From contig NZ_JANCLT010000002.1 of assembly GCF_024294785.1 (NCBI RefSeq), positions 487,307 through 551,306 of the forward strand: a DNA stretch of 64,000 nt, written 5' to 3'. Source of the stretch: Ectobacillus ponti (GTDB lineage Bacteria; Bacillota; Bacilli; Bacillales; Bacillaceae_G). Numbering within the stretch: position 1 is the first letter of the stretch; every line of letters begins with the position of its first letter. The translations under genes were made by a program, and so were the position numbers. The notes under the pieces were generated by a model, which made no database searches, had not been told where the DNA came from, and was given only the letters and a program-made list of their open reading frames with translations. Shown here piece by piece: positions 1 through 6,855 of the stretch.

Positions 1-62
1 TTTTATGTACTTAATAAAAAACAAGGGAGGAGAGGAGCATTGGTATGCCCCTCAACTTTGGC

Positions 63-626
63 TTATTGCTGTACAACAGTTGCACCTTGGTCTACGTACA
101 ACACATCTCCACCTGCAAGAGATACTGTAGTATTGTTCACTGATACGTTAACTGCTGCGCTGTTTGGATTCACCACGCGCTTTTTCGTTGTGCCCGCCAC
201 GTTTGCAATAGCTAATGACTGGCCGCTTACTACCTCATATGTGCTGGTCACATTCACCGTAACTTGATCACCGCTTGTTGCACTAACGACTCCGTCGCCG
301 AATGTCTTCACTGCTGACATATCAGCATTTGCATCAGCAATTGCCTGGTTCGCTTTACCCATTTCTGTCTTGGCAGTCGTAATTTCAGTGTTTGCCTTTG
401 TTGTTTCTGCCTTTTGATCCTCGAATGCCTTTTCAAGAGTTTGCACCAGGCCGTTCGCGGAATCAATCTTAGTCTTCGCCTCGTCAGCAGTCAGCACAAT
501 TTTTTCCTGAAGCTTGCTATAGTTCCCCTTGATATCATTCAAATAGTCTCCGCCTGAGTAAACTGCGGCTGTAAGCCCGAATGTGCCTGCCAATACTAAA
601 GAAAGTGTTTTAGCTGTAACTGACAT
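63..626 (-). CDS. Secreted or membrane-tethered coiled-coil protein, function unknown
   Basis: I do not recognise a family. The 187-residue product starts with a short uncharged segment (about residues 4-25) that could be a signal peptide or single membrane anchor. It is followed by a long Ala/Lys/Glu/Thr-rich heptad region (about 30-105) that should form a coiled coil, and a Val/Thr/Asn-rich C-terminal half that looks like beta structure (about 110-187). There is no catalytic motif. The gene stands alone. Its upstream region holds two copies of a GTTCTTT-type half-site arrangement and a separate 8-bp-arm inverted repeat, so it is probably tightly regulated, possibly with biofilm genes through SinR. 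It could be a matrix or surface component; that is inference only. Confidence 0.75.
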   Translation of the reverse strand: MSVTAKTLSLVLAGTFGLTAAVYSGGDYLNDIKGNYSKLQEKIVLTADEAKTKIDSANGLVQTLEKAFEDQKAETTKANTEITTAKTEMGKANQAIADANADMSAVKTFGDGVVSATSGDQVTVNVTSTYEVVSGQSLAIANVAGTTKKRVVNPNSAAVNVSVNNTTVSLAGGDVLYVDQGATVVQQ

Positions 627-654
627 TTCTCATTCCCCCACTTCATATTTTTAT

Positions 655-723
655 AAAGAACAGTTCCATACTAAAAACGTGAATAATACTCCTTAATAGG
701 AGTATATATTCTTTATAAAGAAC
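655..723 (-). promoter_or_regulatory. SinR-like operators upstream of the 187-residue secreted protein
   Basis: On the minus strand GTTCTTT occurs at 655-661 and 717-723. The second copy is part of a palindrome (708-723) in which ATTCTTT faces AAAGAAC across a 2-bp AT spacer, the geometry known for SinR sites (GTTCTYT half-sites). Between them, 686-705 is an inverted repeat with 8-bp arms (ATACTCCT/AGGAGTAT) and a 4-nt loop, perhaps a second operator. Confidence 0.5.
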
Positions 724-797
724 GGTAAAGCGTTTTTCCTGAATTTCTATATAAATTTCTAGTTGAATATCTTTTTATTAGGTTGTTTCTCACGCGG

Positions 798-841
798 AAA
801 AGGGGAGCTTCTTCACAAATGAAAGAATGCTCCCCCTTTTT
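798..841 (-). terminator. Terminator of the GNAT gene
   Basis: GGGGAGC/GCTCCCC arms around a 20-nt loop, flanked by an A run on one side and a T run on the other. It lies just downstream of the acetyltransferase stop codon on the minus strand. Confidence 0.75.
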
Positions 842-844
842 GGC

Positions 845-1516
845 TTATAAAGGCAGCAAGGATACTGTCTGCTGCTGCTCCAGCTTTGCCACCATATCCA
901 GCCACTCCTGCGGCTTGTTGGACAGCACGGAGTAATACTTCTTCAGGAAGTCCGCCACCAGCTGCGCTGGAACCTCTGTTACTTCATCATTCGTCGGCAT
1001 GAAGCAGAAGTCCAGTCCGGATACCGCTTCGCCATCATTATTCCAGGACGGATGTACATATGGGAAGTCCAGACGCTTGTAGCCCAGGTGAGACAGGACC
1101 TCACGGCGCACATATGGATCCATTGGCTTCACGCCGCCGAACTCATAATGAGCTACACGGTATGGATCATAAATTTCCGCGAACATGCCGAACAGCTCTT
1201 CCCCGTTCGCTTCGGCAACCGCGCGCAGATCCTTCATGCGATTTTGCGCCAGGAAGCGGCCGATGCTGAGGCCCGGCTTGCCGATGATGGTGAAGTCCGT
1301 CATCGCAATCTTCCAGCCCGGATAGTAGCGGTATTCCGTGCAGCCCACCACTTCATCCTCATGGACAGCAACAAATACACGGATGCTTGGATCCTCCAGC
1401 GGCTCCTTCCAGAGAGAGAACTCCAGCACTTCCTCAGGGGGGAAGACCTCCTTCATGAGGTCATGCATCTTGCGGAACAACGGATCCTCAATGCTTGTAA
1501 TGCGCGTATATTGCAT
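845..1516 (-). CDS. GNAT-family N-acetyltransferase-like protein
   Basis: The 223-residue protein fits the GNAT fold: an N-terminal helix region, central strands with the pattern VFVAVHEDEVVGCTEYRYY (about residues 46-65), and a following segment ending in SIGRFLAQNR where the acetyl-CoA pyrophosphate loop would be. The substrate cannot be read from sequence. It is longer than a minimal GNAT because of a C-terminal extension of about 60 residues. The ATG is preceded by a clear AGGAGG on the minus strand. It is monocistronic, with its own terminator. The canonical Q/RxxGxG/A loop is not perfect, so the family call is moderate. Confidence 0.6.
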   Translation of the reverse strand: MQYTRITSIEDPLFRKMHDLMKEVFPPEEVLEFSLWKEPLEDPSIRVFVAVHEDEVVGCTEYRYYPGWKIAMTDFTIIGKPGLSIGRFLAQNRMKDLRAVAEANGEELFGMFAEIYDPYRVAHYEFGGVKPMDPYVRREVLSHLGYKRLDFPYVHPSWNNDGEAVSGLDFCFMPTNDEVTEVPAQLVADFLKKYYSVLSNKPQEWLDMVAKLEQQQTVSLLPL

Positions 1517-1657
1517 ATGTAATATCCTCCTTTTTCAATATTCAAACTGAATTATGACGGATACTGCCATAAGAAGCAAGACAGACGAATGATAGCTTTC
1601 CCTCTTATTGCATACCTGATCCTTTATCTGGTGCAAACTAAGCGGGAGGTGACATGT

Positions 1658-2350
1658 ATGTTTCGAATTCTATGTATACTCTTGCTCGTAAGCACCCTTT
1701 CTTCCCCAGCCTCTGCCTATCCTTCCGTGGATCCCGTACAGGGCCTGATCTACTCGCTGTTCCATCATCGTGATGAGAAGATGGCCCGGAAGTACATAGC
1801 CCCGGGAGTCCATATCCCGGAAATCCGTGAGGAAACGCCCATCAGCGGGGCTGCCACACTCTCGTCCCCCCGAAAAAACATGCGGGTGGTCGTGGCGCGC
1901 TACCGGGACAGTAAACAGCTCGAGCGCACTGCCTTCATTTGGGAGCTGGCCGTGAAGGATGACAAAATCACGAAAATCCGTGTGGTGCATGACGGCGCCG
2001 TGCCGCTTATGAATGAGGGCTATGCCGTACAGAAGTTTGAAAAAGCTTACCCGCAATATAAGGATAAAGTCTTAGTGCCTGCCGATTTCCCCTTTTCCGT
2101 CACGCATGTACAAGGAAAAGCAAGCAACCACCTGGTCCTTCAGTATAGCAACAGGAAAAACAAGCTGCGACTCACCATTGTGCCGCAGGCTTCCCTGTCA
2201 AAAGGAGACATCCTGCTACAGCAGGGAGTAACAGCCTCCTACCACACCCGCTGCCTCACCTTTCATAAAGACGGTTTACAATATACATTGAGTGGATTGC
2301 CTAAAGAAGAGCTTATTATGATCGCCAAATCTATGCTCCCAAAGCCCTAG
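1658..2350 (+). CDS. Exported protein with DUF4367-like C-terminus
   Basis: I place the start at 1658, not at the in-frame ATG 69 bases upstream, because GGGAGGTG lies 7 bases before it and the protein then begins with a clean Sec signal peptide (charged start, hydrophobic core, SPASA cleavage site at about residues 17-22). The mature protein of about 210 residues has no catalytic motif. Its last 25 residues (KDGLQYTLSGLPKEELIMIA) resemble the end of DUF4367 domains found in anti-sigma and envelope proteins. It is monocistronic, ending at a strong hairpin. The role is unknown, probably in the envelope. Confidence 0.7.
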   Translation: MFRILCILLLVSTLSSPASAYPSVDPVQGLIYSLFHHRDEKMARKYIAPGVHIPEIREETPISGAATLSSPRKNMRVVVARYRDSKQLERTAFIWELAVKDDKITKIRVVHDGAVPLMNEGYAVQKFEKAYPQYKDKVLVPADFPFSVTHVQGKASNHLVLQYSNRKNKLRLTIVPQASLSKGDILLQQGVTASYHTRCLTFHKDGLQYTLSGLPKEELIMIAKSMLPKP

Positions 2351-2365
2351 AGGGTCATTTAAAGC

Positions 2366-2396
2366 AAAAACCGCGCTCAAATGGGCGCGGTTTTTC
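2366..2396 (+). terminator. Terminator after the DUF4367-like gene
   Basis: AACCGCGC/GCGCGGTT stem with a 7-8-nt loop followed by TTTTT, 16 bases after the stop codon. Confidence 0.85.
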
Positions 2397-2518
2397 AGCT
2401 TCATACAGGAATTGTTTCATTTTTTGAGATGATTGTTCCATTTTTCGCTTTTTTGTTTCATTGCCCAAAATCCCGACTGCAAGATTGTTTCACTGCGCTG
2501 TTTAATTGCTCCAGCCAT

Positions 2519-2550
2519 AAAAAAAGGAAGCCGATTCTCATCAGACTTCC
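2519..2550 (-). terminator. Terminator of the first pspA gene
   Basis: GGAAG/CTTCC-based stem on the minus strand followed by a T7 tract, about 45 bases beyond the stop codon and after the C-rich 3'-UTR hairpin. Confidence 0.6.
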
Positions 2551-2563
2551 CAATTTATATCAA

Positions 2564-2590
2564 CAGACGAGGAGGGGGACAACTTGTCTG
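2564..2590 (-). ncRNA. 3'-UTR hairpin with C-rich loop (copy 1)
   Basis: Five bases after the pspA stop, the minus-strand transcript forms a CAGAC/GTCTG stem whose 17-nt loop contains CCCCCTCCTC, complementary to Shine-Dalgarno sequences. The second pspA gene has an analogous hairpin in the same place (5531-5557). A terminator follows, so a short 3'-derived RNA could carry this loop. Confidence 0.4.
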
Positions 2591-2594
2591 TGAC

Positions 2595-3236
2595 TTACTT
2601 CGCTTCCTTCAGCTTCACCAATTCACGCTCCACCGCTTCCTGCAGGTCCAGGTTCACAACCGGCGCCGGCACGAAGTAGGCGCCTGCTGCTGCTTGCGCT
2701 TCCAGCTTCTGCACATAGTCCTCCACACGATTGAAGCCTTTTACAGCGCTGTCCGCATTGAAGGATGCAATCGCTGCTTGTGTTTGCTGCTGTACCTTCG
2801 CCGCATGGGCACGGGATACGAGCACAAGGCGCTTATAGGACAGCTCGCTGTACTTCTCCAGCAATACGTCGATTTGCTCATGGATTTTCACCGTCTGCTG
2901 CTTCATGGCTTCCAGCTGCTCCGTGAACAGGTTCAAGCGAGTCTCTGCCTGCAGCTTCTCCTGCAGCGCAAGCTTCGCAATACCATCCTCATTTTTCGCC
3001 ACTGCCAGCTCCGCTTGGCGTGTGCGCTTGGCCACAACCGCCGCTGTCTCAGCCACCAGCTGCTCCTGGCGCTTTTCGAGGTACAGCTGCTGCGCCAGTG
3101 CATTCTTTGCCTTGCCCACCTGCTCGTCCAATTCCCGCATATATTGATTCAGCATGCTGATCGGGTTCTCCGCCTTATCCAATAGCTCGTGCACATCTGC
3201 CTGAAACATTCTGCTGATCCGTTTGAAAATACCCAT
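2595..3236 (-). CDS. PspA/IM30 (phage shock protein A) family protein, copy 1
   Basis: The 213-residue protein begins MGIFKRISRMFQADVHELL, the usual PspA start with an amphipathic helix that binds stressed membrane. A long coiled coil follows (about residues 25-175), with the family signature around LNQYMRELDEQVGKAK (about 29-44). PspA/IM30 proteins assemble into ESCRT-III-like scaffolds that protect the cytoplasmic membrane. Length is near the family norm. It is about 85% identical by eye to the product at 5559-6203, so the two are recent paralogues. It is a single-gene transcript, with a TTAAG-N6-TTAAG promoter element about 65 bases upstream that is shared with the paralogue's operon. Confidence 0.93.
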   Translation of the reverse strand: MGIFKRISRMFQADVHELLDKAENPISMLNQYMRELDEQVGKAKNALAQQLYLEKRQEQLVAETAAVVAKRTRQAELAVAKNEDGIAKLALQEKLQAETRLNLFTEQLEAMKQQTVKIHEQIDVLLEKYSELSYKRLVLVSRAHAAKVQQQTQAAIASFNADSAVKGFNRVEDYVQKLEAQAAAGAYFVPAPVVNLDLQEAVERELVKLKEAK

Positions 3237-3300
3237 TTTATTTTTCCTCCTTATTGAAAAACCGCTTTGTACGATTTGTTGTGTTCTCTCTTACAAGACT

Positions 3301-3334
3301 GATTATGCCGGACAAGGCTTAACATTCTCTTAAC
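3301..3334 (-). promoter_or_regulatory. Promoter with paired TTAAG half-sites (pspA copy 1)
   Basis: On the minus strand TTAAGA and TTAAGC begin 11 bp apart and a CATAAT -10 begins 15 bp after the second. The same 34 bp recurs almost unchanged at 6771-6804, and the same geometry recurs at 36047-36078. Direct repeats with 11-bp period replacing a -35 are typical of OmpR-family regulators. Confidence 0.6.
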
Positions 3335-3506
3335 ACAGCCCGAAAAAATATTTGCTGCACCTGTGATCCAAATGAAGCCTCCCTCCGTTAGCCTCTATGA
3401 AAGCAGCTCACACCTGCCCGCAGATTTTTTTTTTCAAACAGAGTGATCCGGTTCAGGTGTTGTTGCGTTAGCTGAGTGCACACATACAAAAGGGGAGTGT
3501 TCATAC

Positions 3507-4850
3507 ATGAACTTGAAAAAGTCATTCTTTGTTCTTCCGTTAAGCTTGTCTCTGCTGATTCCGGCAGCCGGGTCTGTAAGCGCCCACGGAAATGAGGTCC
3601 ATACAGCCCAGTCCGTAACAGTGAAATCTCCAGCAGCTGACCTGCGGGCCACGCTGGACAGCATCCTGTCCGAGCATGCTTACCTTGCCATCATCACCAT
3701 GCAAAAAGGGGCGGACGGCGCGAAGGATTTTGAGGCTTCCGCAAAGGCGCTGATGCAAAATACAGAGGACCTCAGCAATGCCGTAGCTTCTGTATACGGC
3801 AAGGAGGCGGGCATGCAATTCAAAGAAATCTGGGCCAGCCATATCGGCTACTTTGTCGACTACGTCAAGGCAACAGGCGCAAAGGATGAAGCTGCTAAGA
3901 AGAAGGCCTTGGCTGAGCTCGATGCGTACCGCGTGAAGCAAGCCGACTTCCTGGATCAGGCAACAGGCGGCCGGCTGAAGTCCGCACAGCTGCAGGAGGA
4001 CTTGAATATGCACGTGAAGGAGCTGCTTTCCGCTTTTGACAGCTATGTTGCAGGCGACTACAGCACTGCCTATAAAAGTGTAAGAGAGTCCATCGACCAT
4101 ATGTACCATGTCGGCAAAGGCCTGTCCTGGGCCATCACGGAGCAATTTCCGGATACATTCAGCAGCACGAAGGTCGATACACCAGCCTCTGATCTGCGTG
4201 AAAACCTGAACCATCTATTGTCAGAGCATGCGGGATTCGCAGTTTTAGCGATGCAAAAAGGCATTTCCGGCGCGAAGGACTTTGAAGCAGCGGCCGGGGC
4301 ATTAAGCCAAAACACGGATGATTTGGCAAAAGCAATCGGCTCCGTGTACGGGGACGAGGCGGCGGCACAGTTCAAAACCATTTGGAGCAGCCATATCGGC
4401 TACTTTGTCGACTATGTCAAAGCCACTGCCGGCAAGGATGAAGCCGCGAAGCAAAAGGCCATTGGAGAATTGGATGCGTACCGCGCCAAGCAGGCAAAGT
4501 TTTTGGAGACAGCGACAGAAGGCCGGCTGAAGGCCTCTGACCTCGAGGCAGGATTGAAGGTGCATGTGGATGACCTGCTGTTGGCCTTCAACAGCTACGT
4601 AAAGGGAGACTACAACACTACGTATCCAACTGTGCATACAGCCTACACACATATGTTTATGGTGGGAGAAGGCTTATCAGGCGCGATTGTGAACCAGTTC
4701 CCGGCCAAATTCCAAGGCAGCATGCCGGCAGCAATGCCGAAAACCGGACTGCCGGCACCGCAATCAAACGTTGCGGCGGGCTCACTTCTTGCCTTGGCAT
4801 TAACGTCTATTCTTGCAGCTTTGATGGTCCGCAGAAGCAAAGCAAACTGA
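3507..4850 (+). CDS. Cell-wall-anchored protein with two tandem His-containing helical repeats
   Basis: The 447-residue precursor has a Sec signal peptide (cleavage near SVSA-HG, about residue 26) and two long repeats (about residues 43-220 and 226-403, offset 184). It ends with a sorting signal: MPKTG at 410-414, a hydrophobic stretch and RRSKAN. Each repeat is mostly helical and keeps four His at equivalent places (57/241, 112/296, 169/353, 198/382), in contexts SEHA, W-x-SHIGYFVDY, HV and HM. They could bind a metal, which is inference. I know no characterised family, although similar proteins are sometimes labelled amine-oxidase-like without evidence. The sortase gene follows directly. 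RBS AGGGGAG lies 8 bases before ATG. Confidence 0.82.
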   Translation: MNLKKSFFVLPLSLSLLIPAAGSVSAHGNEVHTAQSVTVKSPAADLRATLDSILSEHAYLAIITMQKGADGAKDFEASAKALMQNTEDLSNAVASVYGKEAGMQFKEIWASHIGYFVDYVKATGAKDEAAKKKALAELDAYRVKQADFLDQATGGRLKSAQLQEDLNMHVKELLSAFDSYVAGDYSTAYKSVRESIDHMYHVGKGLSWAITEQFPDTFSSTKVDTPASDLRENLNHLLSEHAGFAVLAMQKGISGAKDFEAAAGALSQNTDDLAKAIGSVYGDEAAAQFKTIWSSHIGYFVDYVKATAGKDEAAKQKAIGELDAYRAKQAKFLETATEGRLKASDLEAGLKVHVDDLLLAFNSYVKGDYNTTYPTVHTAYTHMFMVGEGLSGAIVNQFPAKFQGSMPAAMPKTGLPAPQSNVAAGSLLALALTSILAALMVRRSKAN

Positions 4851-4860
4851 TTCATCCAAA

Positions 4861-4888
4861 GGAGGAGGATTCGTCCCCTCCTCTTTTC
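4861..4888 (+). terminator. Hairpin between the sortase substrate and sortase genes
   Basis: GAGGAGG/CCTCCTC stem followed by TTTT, lying between the substrate stop and the sortase RBS. It would lower sortase transcription relative to its substrate. Confidence 0.6.
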
Positions 4889-4907
4889 CATAAAGGAAGG
4901 TGATTTT

Positions 4908-5492
4908 ATGAAGCGAGGTATAGGGCTTCTCTGCATCCTGCTTACTTTGCTTTCCGGATGCAATTCTGCTGTCGAAACTGCGCCAAAAGCATCTCCTCAG
5001 GTGACGGCCGCTGTCAGCAAGCCGCAGCCGCCTCCCGAGAAGCAAACCGGCATCATTCCTGCCATGATTGAAATACCGGCAATCGGCGTAAAGGCTGACA
5101 TTGAGAAGGTGGGGCTGCTGCCGGATGGGAGCATGGGTGCCCCGAAAGGCAGCAAAGCGGTAGCCTGGTATGAGCAGGGCACAAAGCCCGGGGAACGGGG
5201 AAATGCGGTTATGGCCGGGCATGTGGACGACACGGTAAATCCGGCGGTCTTCTTTGACCTCAATAAACTGAAGAAGGACGATACAATCTATGTAACTGAT
5301 CAGAACGGAAGAAGGCTGACCTTTGTTGTGCGGGACATCCAAGTGTATCCCCGGCAGGATGCGCCCCTGGATCAGATATTTGGCTACACCTACCAAAACA
5401 TGCTGAATCTGATCACATGCGAAGGGAAATATGATCCGAAAACAACCGAGAGAGCGGAACGGCTTGTTGTTTTCAGCGAGCTGGTCCAATAA
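4908..5492 (+). CDS. Sortase, class D/F-like, with lipoprotein-type N-terminus
   Basis: The protein (194 residues) carries the sortase triad: His in AVMAGHVDD (about residue 104), Cys in NLITCEG (about 169) and Arg in ERAERLVV (about 185). Sortases cleave an LPxTG-type signal and attach the protein to peptidoglycan. The linked substrate has MPKTG, so it is the obvious client. The N-terminus is unusual: LLTLLSGCNS (about residues 11-20) is a good lipobox, so this enzyme is probably lipid-anchored rather than held by a transmembrane helix. AAGGAAGGTGA is the RBS. The exact class (D, E or F) is not certain from sequence alone. Confidence 0.88.
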   Translation: MKRGIGLLCILLTLLSGCNSAVETAPKASPQVTAAVSKPQPPPEKQTGIIPAMIEIPAIGVKADIEKVGLLPDGSMGAPKGSKAVAWYEQGTKPGERGNAVMAGHVDDTVNPAVFFDLNKLKKDDTIYVTDQNGRRLTFVVRDIQVYPRQDAPLDQIFGYTYQNMLNLITCEGKYDPKTTERAERLVVFSELVQ

Positions 5493-5526
5493 AAAAGGAA
5501 GCCTGGCTATCCAGGCTTCTTATCTA
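5491..5526. terminator. Bidirectional terminator between sortase and pspA copy 2
   Basis: Perfect 9-bp stem GAAGCCTGG/CCAGGCTTC (5498-5519) with a 4-nt loop. On the minus strand it is followed by a T-rich tail (terminator of pspA2); on the plus strand it directly follows the sortase stop. Confidence 0.85.
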
Positions 5527-5530
5527 TCCA

Positions 5531-5557
5531 CAGACAAAGAGGGGGAGGGTTTGTCTG
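5531..5557 (-). ncRNA. 3'-UTR hairpin with C-rich loop (copy 2)
   Basis: Perfect 8-bp stem CAGACAAA/TTTGTCTG enclosing an 11-nt loop CCCTCCCCCTC in the minus-strand transcript, one base after the pspA2 stop codon. The position and loop type match those at 2564-2590. Confidence 0.45.
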
Positions 5558-5558
5558 C

Positions 5559-6203
5559 TTATTTGCTTTCCTTCAGCTTCGCGAGTTCACGCTCCACGGC
5601 TTCCTGCACTTCCACGCTTACCGCAGGCGCTGCCGGCACGAAGTATGCGCCCGCTGCTGCTTGCGCCTCCAGCTTTTGTACATACTCTTCCACACGGTTG
5701 AAGCCTTTTACGGCGCTGTCCGCGCTGAAGGATGCGATGGCTGCCTGTGTTTGCTGCTGTACCTTCGCCGCATGGGCACGGGATACGAGCACCAAGCGCT
5801 TGTAGGACAATTCGCTGTACTTCTCCAGCAATACGTCGATCTGCTCATGAATTTTCACCGTCTGCTGCTTCATCGCTTCCAGCTGTTCCTTGAACAGGTT
5901 CAGCCGAGTCTCTGCCTGCAGCTTTTCCTGCAATGCAAGCTTCGCCATTGTGTCTTCGCCTTTTGCGACTGCCAGCTCAGCCTGGCGTGTACGCTTGGCC
6001 ACCACTGCCGCTGTTTCCGCCACCAGCTGCTCCTGGCGTTTTTCCAGATACAGCTGCTGCGCCAGCGCGTCCTTCGCCTTGCCCACCTGCTCATCCAATT
6101 CCCGCATATACTGGTTCAACAGGCTGATCGGGTTTTCTGCCTTATCCAAAAGCTCATGTACATCCGCTGTTACGATTCGTTTCACTCTTGTAAAAATGCC
6201 CAT
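5559..6203 (-). CDS. PspA/IM30 family protein, copy 2
   Basis: The start is set at 6203 (MGIFTRVKRIVTADVHELL) because AAGGAGG precedes it and this matches the PspA N-terminus; the open frame extends 18 codons further without support. The product is 214 residues: an amphipathic N-terminal helix and a continuous coiled coil nearly identical to copy 1 from residue 16 on, diverging mainly at the first 13 residues and the last 15. Its ATG lies one base after the stop of the Gly/Met/His-rich membrane protein, so the two are cotranscribed and probably translationally coupled. The inferred role is membrane protection together with that partner. Confidence 0.93.
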   Translation of the reverse strand: MGIFTRVKRIVTADVHELLDKAENPISLLNQYMRELDEQVGKAKDALAQQLYLEKRQEQLVAETAAVVAKRTRQAELAVAKGEDTMAKLALQEKLQAETRLNLFKEQLEAMKQQTVKIHEQIDVLLEKYSELSYKRLVLVSRAHAAKVQQQTQAAIASFSADSAVKGFNRVEEYVQKLEAQAAAGAYFVPAAPAVSVEVQEAVERELAKLKESK

Positions 6204-6204
6204 C

Positions 6205-6705
6205 TTATTTGTCCTCCTTGGAGATAGTTTGTTCCCATGCGTCCAATGCCGCCGCATTGCTGCTTACAATCGTTGCTTCAACCGGCACTGTCACGAAGTC
6301 TTCCTGCTTGGAGCCGCCCTTCTTCTTGAACAGCCAGTACGCACCTGCGCCAATTGCCACTACCGGCAGAATTGGTTTTGCGATTGCCACAAGGCCCGCT
6401 GCCAGCAAGCCGTAGCCCGCCCATTTCTTCCATGTTGTCTCGCCTGCGCCCTTGCGAAGCGTAATGCCGAGAATCGCAAGCCCTGCGCCAATCACTGCCT
6501 TCGACCAGCCGAAGCCAAATCCGCCTCTGCCGCCGTGCATCATGTTTGCTCCGCCTTGTGCCATCCCATGGCCGCCCTTGCCGCCCATCATGCCCTGCGC
6601 GCCTTGCATCATCTCATGGCCGTGGTGGCCAAAGCCCAATAAATGGGAACCTGCCCAAACTGCCGCCGCTCCAACCGGGAGCCAGAATAACCAACTTTTC
6701 TTCAT
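6205..6705 (-). CDS. Membrane protein with Gly/Met/His-rich segment, first gene of the pspA2 operon
   Basis: Start at 6705 (MKKSWLFWLPVG), fixed by AAGGAGGAAT just upstream; the longer open frame is not supported. The 166-residue product has one membrane segment at about residues 5-22. A Gly/His/Met-rich stretch follows (about 23-66, with motifs such as HHGHEMM and MMHGG), then two or three hydrophobic segments (about 68-130), a KKKGG charge cluster and an acidic tail. I do not recognise a named family. As the upstream partner of PspA it may be its membrane docking or sensing protein, like PspC or LiaI in other systems. The Met/His-rich segment could bind a metal; both ideas are inference. 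Confidence 0.75.
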   Translation of the reverse strand: MKKSWLFWLPVGAAAVWAGSHLLGFGHHGHEMMQGAQGMMGGKGGHGMAQGGANMMHGGRGGFGFGWSKAVIGAGLAILGITLRKGAGETTWKKWAGYGLLAAGLVAIAKPILPVVAIGAGAYWLFKKKGGSKQEDFVTVPVEATIVSSNAAALDAWEQTISKEDK

Positions 6706-6770
6706 ATCTAATTCCTCCTTAATAGAAGCTTGTATGTTTGTTTTTTGATCTTGCTGTTGTCTACGAGATT

Positions 6771-6804
6771 GATTATGCCGCAGAAGGCTTAACATTCTCT
6801 TAAC
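6771..6804 (-). promoter_or_regulatory. Promoter with paired TTAAG half-sites (pspA2 operon)
   Basis: TTAAGA, then TTAAGC 11 bp later, then CATAAT 15 bp further on the minus strand. It is identical to 3301-3334 in all but three positions, although the genes immediately downstream differ. It lies about 65 bases before the ATG at 6705. Confidence 0.6.
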
Positions 6805-6855
6805 GGAAAAAAGCGTTTGGATCAGGCTCATACTAGTTAGGAAAGGAGGGCCGAA

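Noticed and set aside
1589-1657. N-terminal extension of the DUF4367-like protein
   Set aside because: The downstream ATG has the better RBS and gives a standard signal peptide.
3425-3434. T10 tract as a terminator before the wall-anchored protein
   Set aside because: No stable stem precedes it on either strand.
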